The notes below the pieces were generated by a model. That model had not been told where the DNA came from. It saw only the letters and a list, made by a program, of their open reading frames with translations, and ran no database searches. A DNA stretch of 64,000 nucleotides from Siphonodentalium dalli (taxonomy: Eukaryota > Mollusca > Scaphopoda > Gadilida > Siphonodentaliidae): NCBI GenBank assembly GCA_032622095.1, contig CP136062.1, positions 57,366,420-57,430,419 of the forward strand. The letters are read 5' to 3'. Within the stretch, counting starts at the first letter, position 1. Each line of letters opens with the position of its first letter. Of this stretch, positions 47,704 through 58,598 are shown piece by piece. The position numbers and the translations under genes were made by a program.

Positions 47704-47782
47704 CCTGGGGAAAATTACTAAAATACCAATATAGAATATACACTGGTATAGTCTATGTTGGTATTTTAGTAATTCCCCCAGT
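47704..47782. repeat. Hairpin element, ~28-bp arms
   Basis: GGGGAAAATTACTAAAATAC...CAATATA pairs with TATGTTGGTATTTTAGTAAT...TCCCC around a short loop. Confidence 0.85.
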
Positions 47783-48043
47783 GGTATGTGGGCCGGTTCA
47801 CAGTGATATGTTCTTTCGCGTATCCTGGTGTGCCCGCGCGGTCCGTATACTATATATATATATATATATACATGCTATATATATCTTTTTATTTCATAGT
47901 TAATAAACATGTGATGCAGATGTAATAAGTGAATAAGATCTGAGATTCGCGTGGGTGGGTTGTGATAATATACATAATAATAATAAAATAACACATATTA
48001 TGTAGTATTATCTTGCCGATATATATACGGGGTACATATACAT

Positions 48044-48191
48044 AGAGGATCTCACATGAGTTACTATTATATACGGAATTTATCAACCGAGTTCACTAAA
48101 TTCCATTTGAGCCGAGGTTTACCGAGGCTCAAATAGAAGTTAGAGGACGAGGTTGATAAATTACGTATAAAATAGGACGAGTGTGAGATAC
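48044..48191. repeat. Hairpin element
   Basis: GGATCTCACATGAGTT..TATTATATACGGAATTTATCAACC at the left pairs with GGTTGATAAATTACGTATAA..GTGTGAGATACC at the right. The inner TTTGAGCCGAGGTTTACCG pairs with CGAGGCTCAAA. Several mismatches. Confidence 0.75.
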
Positions 48192-48421
48192 CTTTTATCA
48201 CATGATCAAATAAACCCGAAGCAACGCGAAATATTCATCGAAAACAACAATCATAAACTAGAGCGATCGCAAGTTATTTGAAGAACGCCGTGACGTCATC
48301 GCACGCGCTGATATTAAACGTGTCTATTACCGATAATTATGAAACTGCTTTTATGGCCAAATTATGTGATAAAATATATTTTACAATCAAATTATTACAT
48401 AATAATATAGAAAGGCAAGTA

Positions 48422-48452
<31 letters not shown>

Positions 48453-48453
48453 G
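48422..48453. repeat. (AAT)n microsatellite
   Basis: About ten uninterrupted AAT units. Other simple runs are (AT)n at 25796-25817, 47852-47872, 49225-49250 and 60126-60162. Confidence 0.95.
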
Positions 48454-49674
48454 CTGACATAAGCATTTATAAAAAAACTGAGTATAAATCATTCACTATT
48501 ATCCTCGATGTGAAAATGTTCGGACTAATTGTCTCAATATGATTATTGTCTACAGTGCGATTGGGTGATTTGAATCGCAAATGATGTCCAACTCTATGGA
48601 AATATATTCTATTTGTTACAGCAATTAGAAATGTATATATAGTCCGGTCTTGGTGGTTTACAGTTAGTAGCGGACACCCCTCCAATCTTGCAACCACTGG
48701 CCACGTCACTGCTATAGCTTACCAGTTGGTTATTAATTACTACCATTTCTGAAACACCCCTCCGTGCTAGCAAGATGTTATTCAGTTAAATGTGTTTATA
48801 ATAATATATACATGAACTAGATCCCATCCACATTTCGGACAAACTGCGGATCACAACGTGTTGGTCTTAACTTTAAGATTATCTTATGACACCTCGCAGC
48901 AGTCGTAAAGTTAAGACCGAAGTTAAGACCATCTCAAGTTAAGACATTGTTCGTGAAACGCACTTATGACTGAAGTTTGAACTTATGACCATCTTAAGTC
49001 CCAACTATGTCATAAGTTGCCTTCATGAAATAGGCCCCTGGACTATAAGTTGCCAATTTGGAGAAATAATGTGAGAATGAGTACAACGGGCTCGTCAACG
49101 TTAATGGAGTTACTGTTCTTCTTCTGGACACAAAAATATCCCGACAATATATGAAAGAATTCTTCGAGTTATGCATACGTGACCAAAATGCAGATTCAAT
49201 TGCGTCGACAGTATATATATTGCGTCTATATATATATATATATATATACTACGCTATATGTATACCATCCAAAACAATTATCTTATTATGTTTGCGTACA
49301 TCGACGTTTATTTTCGAACTATGTGAATATATTTACATACTAAGTGTGATTATCACTAAATCCAGCATTCTGGTTGGTCGGCGCCCACGTGGCTAGTTGC
49401 AATTATTTCTCGGTGAACGTGCAACAGCTCATAACCGCAGCCTCATAATTACATCGACGCGTCATAGGTTTGGGAAAGACGAACGCGTAATGTTTTGGGC
49501 GCATTTGGACTCGCGCAGGATTGACTTAATAAATCATCGGGTTTCAATATAAAGAGAAATTGTTCTTGTTAACTTTTGCCAAGGGTGCTATGGGATATTT
49601 TGGGCTGGTTTTGTCACGATACACTTTTCGATTTAAATACATTTACAAAAGTGGCTTTTTCGCTAAATGTATAT

Positions 49675-49828
49675 AAATATAAGGATTAACTGTCATGTGG
49701 ACTGTTTTTATGGAGATGTAACCGTGAGGTAAGTGGTCATAACTTGTTATACTTGTCATACAAGTTATGACCACTTACCTCACGGTTACATCTCCATAAA
49801 ACAGTCCACATGACAGTTAATCCTTATA
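49675..49828. repeat. Near-perfect ~70-bp-arm palindrome
   Basis: The left arm ends ...GTAAGTGGTCATAACTTG at 49745 and the right arm begins CAAGTTATGACCACTTAC at 49760. Pairing runs outward without interruption, except for one T in a T-run, to ATAAGGATTAAC / GTTAATCCTTAT. The loop is 14 bases and is itself TTATACTTGTCATA. Such arm identity implies recent insertion or ongoing arm correction. Confidence 0.95.
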
Positions 49829-50547
49829 TATATACGTGCCCATTTGCTCATGACAAGCAAAGTCCATGCGCATTGAATTTCCACTCACACGAGCCTTGTC
49901 AAGGGGAGTTGTTTTGTTGTCAAACCAAGTCTATTTTTTTTCCATAATAACGTTTGTAAACGTCTCAATTATCGAGATTTATAGGAATCTTTCATATATA
50001 TAAATGTAGTTACTCCTTGTATATTATAAAACTGTGTATTAAGTCTGTTAATAGACTCGCGGCTGGGTGGCTTGCGATCTCGACCATCTATAATTTACGA
50101 ATGTCCAGTAGCTCGTCCATTATAACCCTGGCCGAAAATATGTCAATCCGCGTAAAGTGTTGATAATAGAGACCTTTCGCAAAATCACTATTACGATTAC
50201 GGATAGGATATATTGTCTTTTTCGTCTATACGTTTCGAAATATCATCGGGTGAAAACATCCGCGAATCGCTTCGATTTGACATCGGCATCCATGATGTTT
50301 ACTTTGAAGAATGCGGAAGTCGTCTGAATCGTGACGATTTGGGGTTTCCGGTTTGAATGTCACGGTCAAAATACGTCATAAAATTTCGTTCAGGTGCTTC
50401 CGTGAATATGTTCGGACTCTTTCGGTTGGAGCGGTATACATTGCAAAAAACAGTGACCGGCAATGTTTCATGGGCGGGAAACATTGCAAATTGTAAAATC
50501 ACACCCTATGGGAAATTAACATAGGCTTTTAATCTCAGGTATAATAA

Positions 50548-50690
50548 TAACTATTGTTTATTTCACTATGGTAATTCCATGATGACTACCACAGTTTTAC
50601 CACTCAATTCACAATGGCGTTTTGGGTGGTGAAACTATGATAAGCATCATGGTAATTACCATAGTGAAATAAACCATAGCTAAATAACAT
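50548..50690. repeat. Inverted repeat followed by ATGGTAATTACCAT cluster
   Basis: TTGTTTATTTCACTATGGTA...TGAT.ACTACCA..GTTTTACCACTCA pairs with TGGGTGGTGAAACTATG...TACCATAGTGAAATAAACCA. Short ATGGTAATTACCATG palindromes continue to about 50880. Confidence 0.8.
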
Positions 50691-51094
50691 GGGTAGTACA
50701 ACTTTGGTAATCACCATCATGCCACGGTAATTACCATGCATACATGGTAATTACCGTGCACCCATGTTAATTGCATTGAAGGCATGGTGATAATTAACCA
50801 TGGTAAAATTAATATACCGTATTTAATTTTGGATGGTAAAACTATGTTAAATACTACGGTAATTTCAATATAGTTTTTAATAACTATGTATAGTATAGTA
50901 TAGAATCCAATAAATTATTGCAACAGTCGTTTTATCCCGCATCTTTGTATAACGTGGTTATGAGAAACGTGTATTCCCCCCTGCGATTATGCTCTTTCAA
51001 CGCCAACAATCGAGTTTTTTTTTTATCCTGCCTCGTTTGAACGATGTCAGAGAAAACCCTTTTTGTAAAAATGCGAATACCCCGGGATTGCATA

Positions 51095-51425
51095 TTAACC
51101 CTTTACCCAACAAACCGGCCAAAACCGGCCAAATAAAGCTTCAACAGCCTAAAATATCTTCGGACTGTCTCAATAGAACCATACAAATATGGATATCATT
51201 GGAACCGGCTCCTTGACCACATTGTGATAGTTACAGTTATGCCCTGTGCCAATGCATTCTCTTATATATGCGAGTCGACCATAGGTCTTACATTCTTTAA
51301 CAATTTTACAATTTTTAATGTGTTAAGCCAATGCATTCTCTTATATATGCGAGGCGACCTATGGTCGACTCGCATATATAAGAGAATGCATTGGCACAGG
51401 GCCGTTATGTTGGGTAAAGGGTTAA
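51095..51425. mobile_element. piggyBac-like MITE, copy 1
   Basis: Ends TTAACCCTTTACCCAACA / TGTTGGGTAAAGGGTTAA: TTAA target duplications (51095-51098 and 51422-51425) followed by CCCTTT termini, as in the piggyBac superfamily. The 331-bp body is non-coding. It shares GCCAAAACCGGCC, TCAACAGCCTAAAATATC and the hairpin word GCATTCTCTTATATATGCGA with copy 2. Relative to copy 2 it has lost 46 bp, namely the second half of the first internal hairpin. Confidence 0.88.
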
Positions 51426-51549
51426 ATCACGAGCAAAACAACATGATCTCTTTGGTTGCGCATATCGAAAGAGATGAGCATTGGATGTGGCATTCCTCCA
51501 ATGACAATACAATCAGTAATATATATATGTATGCAGATATTGGGTATGG

Positions 51550-52896
51550 TTCTCTATTCCGAAGGTTCATTATTCCGAAGGTTCGCTATTCCTAACTATC
51601 ATTATTCCGAAGGTTCCCTATTCCGATTGTTCATTATTCCGAAGGTTCGCTATTCCGAATGTTCGCTATTCCGAAGGTTTTCTCTTCTGGACGTATTTAA
51701 CCAGAAATGAATCAAAACTTGCACCCCCACAAAAACCACACGAGGAAGGAAAAATACTATTACGCTAGTATTCACATTTCGTACATTTATACACCTCATT
51801 CTAATTCCCATATTGTCCCATGTGTCGATTATTAATAGCAAGAAGACAGTATAAGTTCATCGTTTATTATGGAAAGTTGAAAACACGATGACTGCATGAC
51901 TACATAAACTACATGTAAGAGCTACAGTCTGTCCGAACTGGCAATCTGTATTTGAAAGAAACATCAACATTAAAGGCTCATTTCATTTTTTCGAATATAT
52001 AAAATATATGCCATTATGTAAACCATTTGAAATAGGAAGCTCCCTAACATTGTATTATCAACTTATCCGATGTAATAAACTGTGAACATGTTGTTTTTGT
52101 TGAGTTACCGACGTGTTTTTGTGCTTCAGTTGCATCTGGTGTTGTGTATTATTTTCAATCAAGGGGTAATAACTCTATATTTTAAAGATAGTGTTATTCC
52201 CCTTCCATTGAAAATACATGTTTAGTTTGAATTATGTTGCATTCTGGGAGCCATAACGTGGGGAATCTTTTTATGATTTCAGCTGTTTTCTATTTCTCTA
52301 TGGGCATCTTCTGAGACACAGCCATTTCAAATGGTGATGAATTATAGTATTTTAATCATATTTTATGGCATAGATTGTTATTAAAACTGTATAGCAAAAA
52401 TAATCGATGACTCGAAAATTAGGTGGGCATTTAAAGTCAATACAAAGTCACAATTGCAGTTAGGTTCATCTCATACCCGTCTATTCAGTGATATTCTTCT
52501 ATCAGCATGTTATGGCGCTCCAGTATTCACTAAGCGTTACAGCCCCACTGTTATAATTCGCTTTTAGCTGGCGTATTCTTGCCTCTAAGATTATTGAGAT
52601 ATAACTTAATACGTAATGACATTAAATCGTATGGAAACATAGCAATTGTGTGGGCTGCGTGACGTGAATATGTATTGGGAAATAACGCCATACGTAATGA
52701 CATTAAATCTGAAGAAACCCCGCGAAAACAAAAAATCACATTTATTGTTTCAATGTTGTTTCCTTCATAAAAATAGGCTTCGTGATAAAGAACCATCTCA
52801 ATACTTTAGAATATAGAATTAACCTTTAAAATAACAAAAACCTTCGGAATAACGAACCTGCGGAATAGAGAACCTGCGAACATTCGGAATAGAGAC
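51550..52896. repeat. Region bracketed by inverted TATTCCGAAGGTTCGC repeats
   Basis: 51550-51680 holds about six direct copies of TATTCCGAAGGTTCGC-like units. 52840-52896 holds about four in reverse orientation (CCTTCGGAATAACGAACC). Between them is the dispersed repeat at 52156-52436. This may be one ~1.35 kb element with tandem-repeat TIRs, like foldback elements. A related cluster lies at 62185-62555. Confidence 0.6.
52156..52436 (-). repeat. Dispersed repeat family, copy 2 (inverted relative to 11377-11655)
   Basis: See copy 1. At its left end this copy also has TTTTCAATCAAGGGGTAATA...TATTCCCCTTCCATTGAAAA, a hairpin formed by a duplicated inverted terminus. Confidence 0.72.
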
Positions 52897-52929
52897 ATGT
52901 CACCGCAGATAATTGTCATCCTTATGTAT

Positions 52930-52935
52930 TTTATT
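52930..52935 (-). terminator. Candidate poly(A) signal for the GPCR
   Basis: AATAAA on the minus strand, about 105 bases past the TAG stop of the receptor. This is the first canonical hexamer I see downstream. In AT-rich DNA a chance match is possible. Confidence 0.45.
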
Positions 52936-53039
52936 GAACATTTGATACGATTTGACAATATAGAACACATTTGACACATACATTATACATATACGTTATA
53001 CTGTACGAATATACTGTATAACCTCGTGGCATAATATTA

Positions 53040-54035
53040 CTAATTGGCATCTTCCAATGGATGTGGATGAACCCGATGTGACGAAAAGAGGCATCGGCAT
53101 AACCGGCGAAGCTGGTCCCTTGTTGAACGAAGTCTCATTACGTACACCATCGGATTAACAACGCTGTTAAACAGTTTTAAAACGCCACATATAGCATTTA
53201 TGCGAACAACGACGTGACTCCTTACCATATTCTGCGCAATTACGGCAGTTATTGAATATGGAACAGCAAAAATAACCCACACCAGTGAATAGACCATGAT
53301 TGTAATTTCTGGGTTGGAATTGTGTGCACATGCGTTCGTTCTGGTGTTTATTTCTCCCACTCTTGTCGTAATTTTTCTGGAATGTTCCTTTGTGACGCGG
53401 AGGACATATAAATTGCAAACCGACACCACCAGGAAGCTGACGATAACATAGACACTCACCCAGATAGCGCCTGATAGATACATTACTCGAATAGTACACA
53501 ATTCAACGTTTTTCACAAATATTTCTTCCAGAAAACGGAAGTTGAGTAATATCATGAAACCAACTCCAAAGATCCAAGCGCCTGCAGAAACCATAAAGAG
53601 ACGCACTCTTGTGATCAGTTGTTGGTAGTGTATATTGAAATACAGAGCAAGGGCTCTGTCAACAGATACGATCACAATATGTGCTGTCGAAATATGTAGC
53701 AGTCCACCAATGGATGCAAGAAGTAACTGGTTCCAGCATATTCCATGATAGAGACTCCAATTTGAAGGGAAAACGCAAAGCGAAAGAGCCACAAACCCAA
53801 TTAGCCCATCGGAAAGGGACATGCTGTTGAGAAACCATTTTAGCTGTAGTGGCAGTAGCTTATTCTTCACGTTTGATACGAACGCTGCACAGTTCGTCCC
53901 AATAGCAATAAGTCCGAACATCAATGTGGTCAGTTTGAGATAGACGTTGTCTACATGTGATTGATCGGTTATTGTCCCATTAGTTGTGTTCGACTCCATG
54001 TAAATGATATGTCGCCCAGGGAACAGCGTGTTCAT
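53040..54035 (-). CDS. Rhodopsin-family (class A) G-protein-coupled receptor, single-exon, 331 aa
   Basis: An intact seven-helix receptor that would sit in the plasma membrane and couple an external ligand to heterotrimeric G proteins. The N-terminus has N-glycosylation sequons at N16 and N19. TM1 spans about 32-54 and has N48. TM2 (68-90) has SLSD with D76. C100 before TM3 and C180 in loop 2 form the usual disulfide pair. TM3 ends V-D-R-A (126-128) instead of DRY. TM4 has W154. TM6 has VWVIFAVPY with P259, and TM7 has the motif NPMVY (294-298). A basic tail follows with C313 and C315, possible palmitoylation sites. An in-frame TGA directly precedes the first ATG, so translation starts there or at Met13. 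The third loop is short. The ligand class cannot be told; it looks like an orphan amine/lipid-type receptor. A possible 5' UTR acceptor (TTTTGTTCACAG) lies at 54093. Confidence 0.93.
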   Translation of the reverse strand: MNTLFPGRHIIYMESNTTNGTITDQSHVDNVYLKLTTLMFGLIAIGTNCAAFVSNVKNKLLPLQLKWFLNSMSLSDGLIGFVALSLCVFPSNWSLYHGICWNQLLLASIGGLLHISTAHIVIVSVDRALALYFNIHYQQLITRVRLFMVSAGAWIFGVGFMILLNFRFLEEIFVKNVELCTIRVMYLSGAIWVSVYVIVSFLVVSVCNLYVLRVTKEHSRKITTRVGEINTRTNACAHNSNPEITIMVYSLVWVIFAVPYSITAVIAQNMVRSHVVVRINAICGVLKLFNSVVNPMVYVMRLRSTRDQLRRLCRCLFSSHRVHPHPLEDAN

Positions 54036-54182
54036 TCAGTGTCGCTCACTCGACGCTACCGTGTTCTGATAACGGTACTCACATCTGGCCCCCTGTGAAC
54101 AAAATAAGGCATATATGTCAGAAGAAATAAAACAACATAAGAATTAGCACAGGGCGTGTCGTTAAAAAGAATAAAATATAAA

Positions 54183-54337
54183 GTTATTATACAATGTTGT
54201 GTACAGTATGTGTTTTTCTTGTACCAGTCCAGGTTGTGGTGAAGTCATAATATTGGACGAGACACGCAGTGACTTTTCACCACAACCTGGACGAGTACAA
54301 GAAAAACTCATACTGTACAAAACATTGTATAATAACA
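54183..54337. repeat. Hairpin element, ~62-bp arms, upstream of the GPCR
   Basis: GTTATTATACAATGTTGTGT...ACAGTATG..GTTTTTCTTGTAC..GTCCAGGTTGTGGTGAA (54183-54243) pairs with TTCACCACAACCTGGACGAG...TACAAGAAAAACTCATACTG...AATAAC (54276-54336). Arms are about 90% matched. It lies 150 bp above the receptor start codon, in its probable 5' region. Confidence 0.88.
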
Positions 54338-54339
54338 TT

Positions 54340-57220
54340 TGTATTATCCATCTAAATGTTAATATCCAAATTTTGGGAATAGAACTTTTGTGGTTATTTT
54401 GGGTATTTGTCGGCACTCAATTCTCTATAAAAGCCTGTATTTTGATCATCAGAAAGCATGATTTGGAACAGTAAACACGGACGTGAAAAAAAACTCAATG
54501 CGGAAGTGAAACGTCAGCTAAATCCACCAGTGTTGCGCGCGCATCACAGTTTTACCGATTCATTTCGCAGTAGAGTTCATTCATGACGTCACAGAGTCCC
54601 GATAAAAAAGTGATATTGCACACTTGGGAGTCCAATATGACATTCGGGAGTCCAAGACTTTTTCCCGGATTATAACGTGGCGGCTTTTGCCCAATCAGAA
54701 AAGGTGTTAGTTAAGGGATGGATAATAATATTTTCTATTGTGAGTTGTGTTACAACATCTCTTGCAAGTTATCTCGTTGTGGTCTAGTATTATTCACGTG
54801 ATGCACACGGATATATAGACGAAGTACACAGTTATCAAGGGTATACACAAACAGAATCGCAACACTCACTACAAACGTCAGAAGCGGAACCTATCTAAAA
54901 TCAATGAAGGCTGACGCAAATTCCCGGTATAAATTATTTGTTCGCCGTCTCTATATTAAAGACACATGGCGGTTTACGCTCAAAAATATACCTAATAATA
55001 TTGACTTTTTAATTCTTCCCTGTATCGAAATAGGTCGATAAATACTATACCTTTCTACGGGTATTATATGTCCCGGAAAGACGCATAAGTCATAAAGAAT
55101 AAAACTTTTAACACGGTCTTTGGGTCCCAAACAAACAACAGCCACGTGCACGGCATCGAATGATATGGTGGAATTAAAGAGTCGTTGTTTCACTTCTGTG
55201 CGAAACATTGAAAACGGGTGGGAAATGGCTGCGACCATGCATGGAAATTATTTTCAGCGCATAAGAAGTCGGTATATCAATGTCGTGTATTTGTTAGCCA
55301 ATCTTATACCTCATTCTAAATTACATAGACAACATTTGGAAGCTCGAATGTGGCATGTCCGCTTAAGACAATGAACAGTAAGCACCAATGAAATATGCCA
55401 AAGAAAGACCACATCTGAATCCACACTCCAGTTATGAGATAAACACAATTGGTTAAGTTGAAGATTCGGAGCTTCGAGCATGAAAACAGTTTTTGCAAGC
55501 CGACTCGTTCACAAACTTGTTCGTACTCAAATCCCCTAATATCCAGCGAAACAGGGTACGTTTTGTTTAAAGAAACTGCACGAAAAGCACTTTTTTATTG
55601 ACATTACATGCTTTGATATGAGATTTTTTTTTCGGTGATAAAAATCTCTGAATACATTTCATGGGGTTACTCGTAAAATTATCAGAACAACTTCCCGTGA
55701 AACGTATTTATAGAAATCAACGTTCCGGTTGAATCCTGGCAGCGCGGTGACGCATTTTACGCGCGTTGTCAATAACACCGTGTTCCATTCAAAATTTGCC
55801 CGCCAATCAGCGGCCGATGCTGATGCATCGAAAAATAAATGTAGCAGCTATCAGCCAATCAGAATGCGTGTTTCAGCGACAAATATTCAACTTGTGTTGC
55901 AATGTAATACAAAACAATTTTTTTTTTTATAAACGTTTTATTCTTTTTATTGAGAACAAAGAATAACAAAGGAGGAAGAGACAAAATACATGCACGCAAT
56001 TATTCTCTCAATTCAGGACATGGAAGAGCGTAACTCTTCCATGCCCTGGCCTACTCTCTCATGTATCTATAAATATTTAAAGGCACACATTGTGTTCAGA
56101 CAATTCTAGCAGACACTGTTTCAACTTAAAAGCAAGTTGAAGCAGCGATACTAGCTATTACCTTGCCATATTATTGTTCGAAAATGGGCTTTCTTTAGCA
56201 ACAACAATGGTGATAAAAAACAATAAATTAATATTTTGTCTTCAGAAGAACTTAAATTTCGTTTGTTAGACAGCTAATGTGATCGGTGGTGTGTAATATG
56301 TAAGGTTTGCAGCTTTAATTAATTGACGTTCTGGATTTACCATAAATAATATTATTAGTCAATTTAACCATATTGAAACTTTATTTTAAATATTGTAAAT
56401 ATTGGTTCGACAGCAATCGGGGAAAATACACAACGATCGCTTCGTTTTCGTTTCGGACTGTGACCGAACACTATTGTTTGTGCTTAAGAAAACCAGTGTA
56501 TCAATTGACGTTCTCGAAGTATAGACTAGCTATCATTAGACAAATAGCAATTGAATTGAATTGAAATTGGATAAATATATGTCGCTCGAGAACCGGGTGA
56601 TTGATTTATGTTCTGTGTTGTTCATGGTCACTATTAAGGTCAGGTGTACTTTGCATGGGCCTGAAAAAAAATCGGGTTTTCGATATACTATTATTTTATT
56701 TTTAAGGTATTTGAAGTGTCAGCCACTATTTACTGATTGTGTCAAAAGCTATTTGAGAAGTAAACAGTAGGACTTTATATCAGTTTATACTTCTAAACTA
56801 CAGATGGTATCCTGCATGGTTGAATGTATTTTTTATCATGATACCTCATGCCACATCTCATATAAAATTCATATATTGACATCTCGGAAAAGAAATAATT
56901 GGAATATTATGTGGACCTCTGAAAGTATGTAAGTGTCGGCATGTATTATAATGGAGAAGTATACATACCGCAATTTATTATGTTTGTCCCCATGACATTG
57001 AACTGTTGAACACTGAAAGCAACTAATCTCCGAAGTGGGCGAAAGCAGTTCTATTTCGCTATACTGACGCGTCACACACAGTTCTAATAGTTAACGGGAA
57101 GGTAATGTAATTTATCATCTATTAGCAGGTAGTGTCGTTCGATTCATCCGATAAAGACAATGGACAGTTCGTACCCATGGCAACAAGTCCTAACTTCACT
57201 GTGTTTGAGAGAGGCGATGT
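54340..57220. other. Intergenic stretch with no recognised gene
   Basis: Unique AT-rich sequence. A short inverted repeat (GACATGGAAGAG / CTCTTCCATGCCC) lies at about 56018-56046, and isolated TGACGTCA words occur (54583). None of the open frames here shows a domain, signal peptide or convincing splice sites. Confidence 0.5.
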
Positions 57221-57255
57221 GTGCAATTGATTGATCAGTTGTTGTCACATTATAC

Positions 57256-57660
57256 TGTTGTCGCCCGCCGTCGGGGGAGACATTTCGTTCTCGAGCGGGT
57301 GACAAATCTCAATGTCTCCCGAGAAGAAGGGCAACAACTGTTTTGTTATCCGATTACTACAGAAAAAAATCCTTTCCATCAACACGCACGATATTGCATT
57401 GAGTAACGAGTCCTTTCTTTCCCGATTATGTATATTTTCAGTAACTTCGTATCGTCCTATATATTTATGTTCTATAATCGATAGTCAAGCCATTAAGCGT
57501 TTGATATTCACCGTTTATTTACGATCATTTTGGTGGTTGAATCATCAATATCGGTCCATGCAATGTAAACCAATATAAGCCATATTGAAATGTTATCCCC
57601 TTCTGCAATTTAGCATATTCAATGTCGTCTTGTGAGCGGAATTTACTCGAGATGTTCACT
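57256..57660. mobile_element. Solo arm of the 42.7-44.5 kb foldback family
   Basis: CATTTCGTTCTCGAGCGGGT (57281) through CGGAATTTACTCGAGAT matches 43600-43900. In addition, 57540-57625 contains the stretch present in the left arm but missing from the right arm of the big element (AT.AATATCGGTCCATG.AATG, GCAAT.T.GCATATTCAATG). It therefore preserves a more complete arm than either arm alone. Minus-strand translation retains the peptide pattern IEYA-LQK-IT...YWFT-HGPIL. Confidence 0.82.
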
Positions 57661-57674
57661 TGATTACGTCCGAC

Positions 57675-57850
57675 TACTCCAGAATATACACCCGAATATT
57701 GCCGAATACTGCCGACTACTCCCGAATAGGTGCCGAATTGCTCCCGAATTTCTCCCGATGATTGAAAATTCGGGAGCGATTCGGCTTGGTTCCCGATAGT
57801 TTTGAACATTTCAAAACTGTCGGGAGCTAGTCCAGAATTGTCCCGAATCA
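57675..57850. repeat. Degenerate CGACTACTCCCGAATA repeats
   Basis: Words such as GCCGACTACTCCCGAATA, TGCCGAATACTGCCGA and GCTCCCGAATTTCTCCCG recur at irregular 10-25-bp intervals. An inner palindrome CCGATAGTTTTGAACATTTC / AAAACTGTCGGGAG spans 57793-57826. It follows the solo arm directly. Confidence 0.7.
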
Positions 57851-58087
57851 ACCCCGATAGCACCTTCGGAAACGAATATTTTCTGAACAACTAACAAGAC
57901 ATTACAATATATATACATACACTCGATAGTGTTTCCGATTTTCCCATAGCGTTACGACAGACACCCCCCTGATTCAATAGTGATAATAATAGTCCATGGG
58001 ATGGTGGGACACCTCGTGCACCCCCCATAACTTAACTTCTTTTGTATTTTCATGTACCATAATGTGTATTGTTCGGGGAAAATGATG

Positions 58088-58598
58088 TTAAAGGTGGATT
58101 ATATCTTTGTAAACATGTATTATATAGTTACCGGGGTATAAAATATTAGATCTGAATCGAAGACTCCTGTCCGGAAATGATTCTATCGATTAATATTCAT
58201 TTAATTTCGAATAGTTTCTGGTCTAAAAAGGTGTGGTTGTTTAGCTAACGAACAATAGTGGTTACTGTTAACAGAGACCAGAAATATTATGGTATAATTT
58301 TGTCACAAATAAACATTAATTATACTCATTATCGCTTATAACTATGGAATGAAACAATACAACCAATCAATCTGGGACATTAGCCACAGGAACAGCATAA
58401 TGCTCTCTGTCGCTTTTTGGTATCACCCGAATGGTCTGGCTAAAAATAGACAAATAAACGGTCCCAATAAAATATTCGAAATAAAATCAATATTAATTGT
58501 TAGAAGCCTTTCCGGACAGGGGTCTTCAGTTCATATTTATTATTTTATACCCACGCAACTATTTCAAAATTGTTATTTAAAGATATAATCCATCTTAA
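58088..58598. mobile_element. TTAA-flanked MITE with ~90-bp inverted termini
   Basis: TTAA (58088-58091), then AGGTGGATTATATCTTTG. The arm includes GGGTATAAAATA and GACTCCTGTCCGGAAA. The right end mirrors it: TTTCCGGACAGGGGTCTTCA, TATTTTATACCC, AAAGATATAATCCATC, then TTAA (58595-58598). Arms are roughly 80% matched, and the interior of about 320 bp is non-coding. TTAA flanks suggest piggyBac-type insertion, although the terminal bases are not CCC. Confidence 0.72.

Noticed and set aside
53167-53499. 110-codon minus-strand frame inside the receptor
   Set aside because: Out-of-frame shadow of the GPCR coding sequence.
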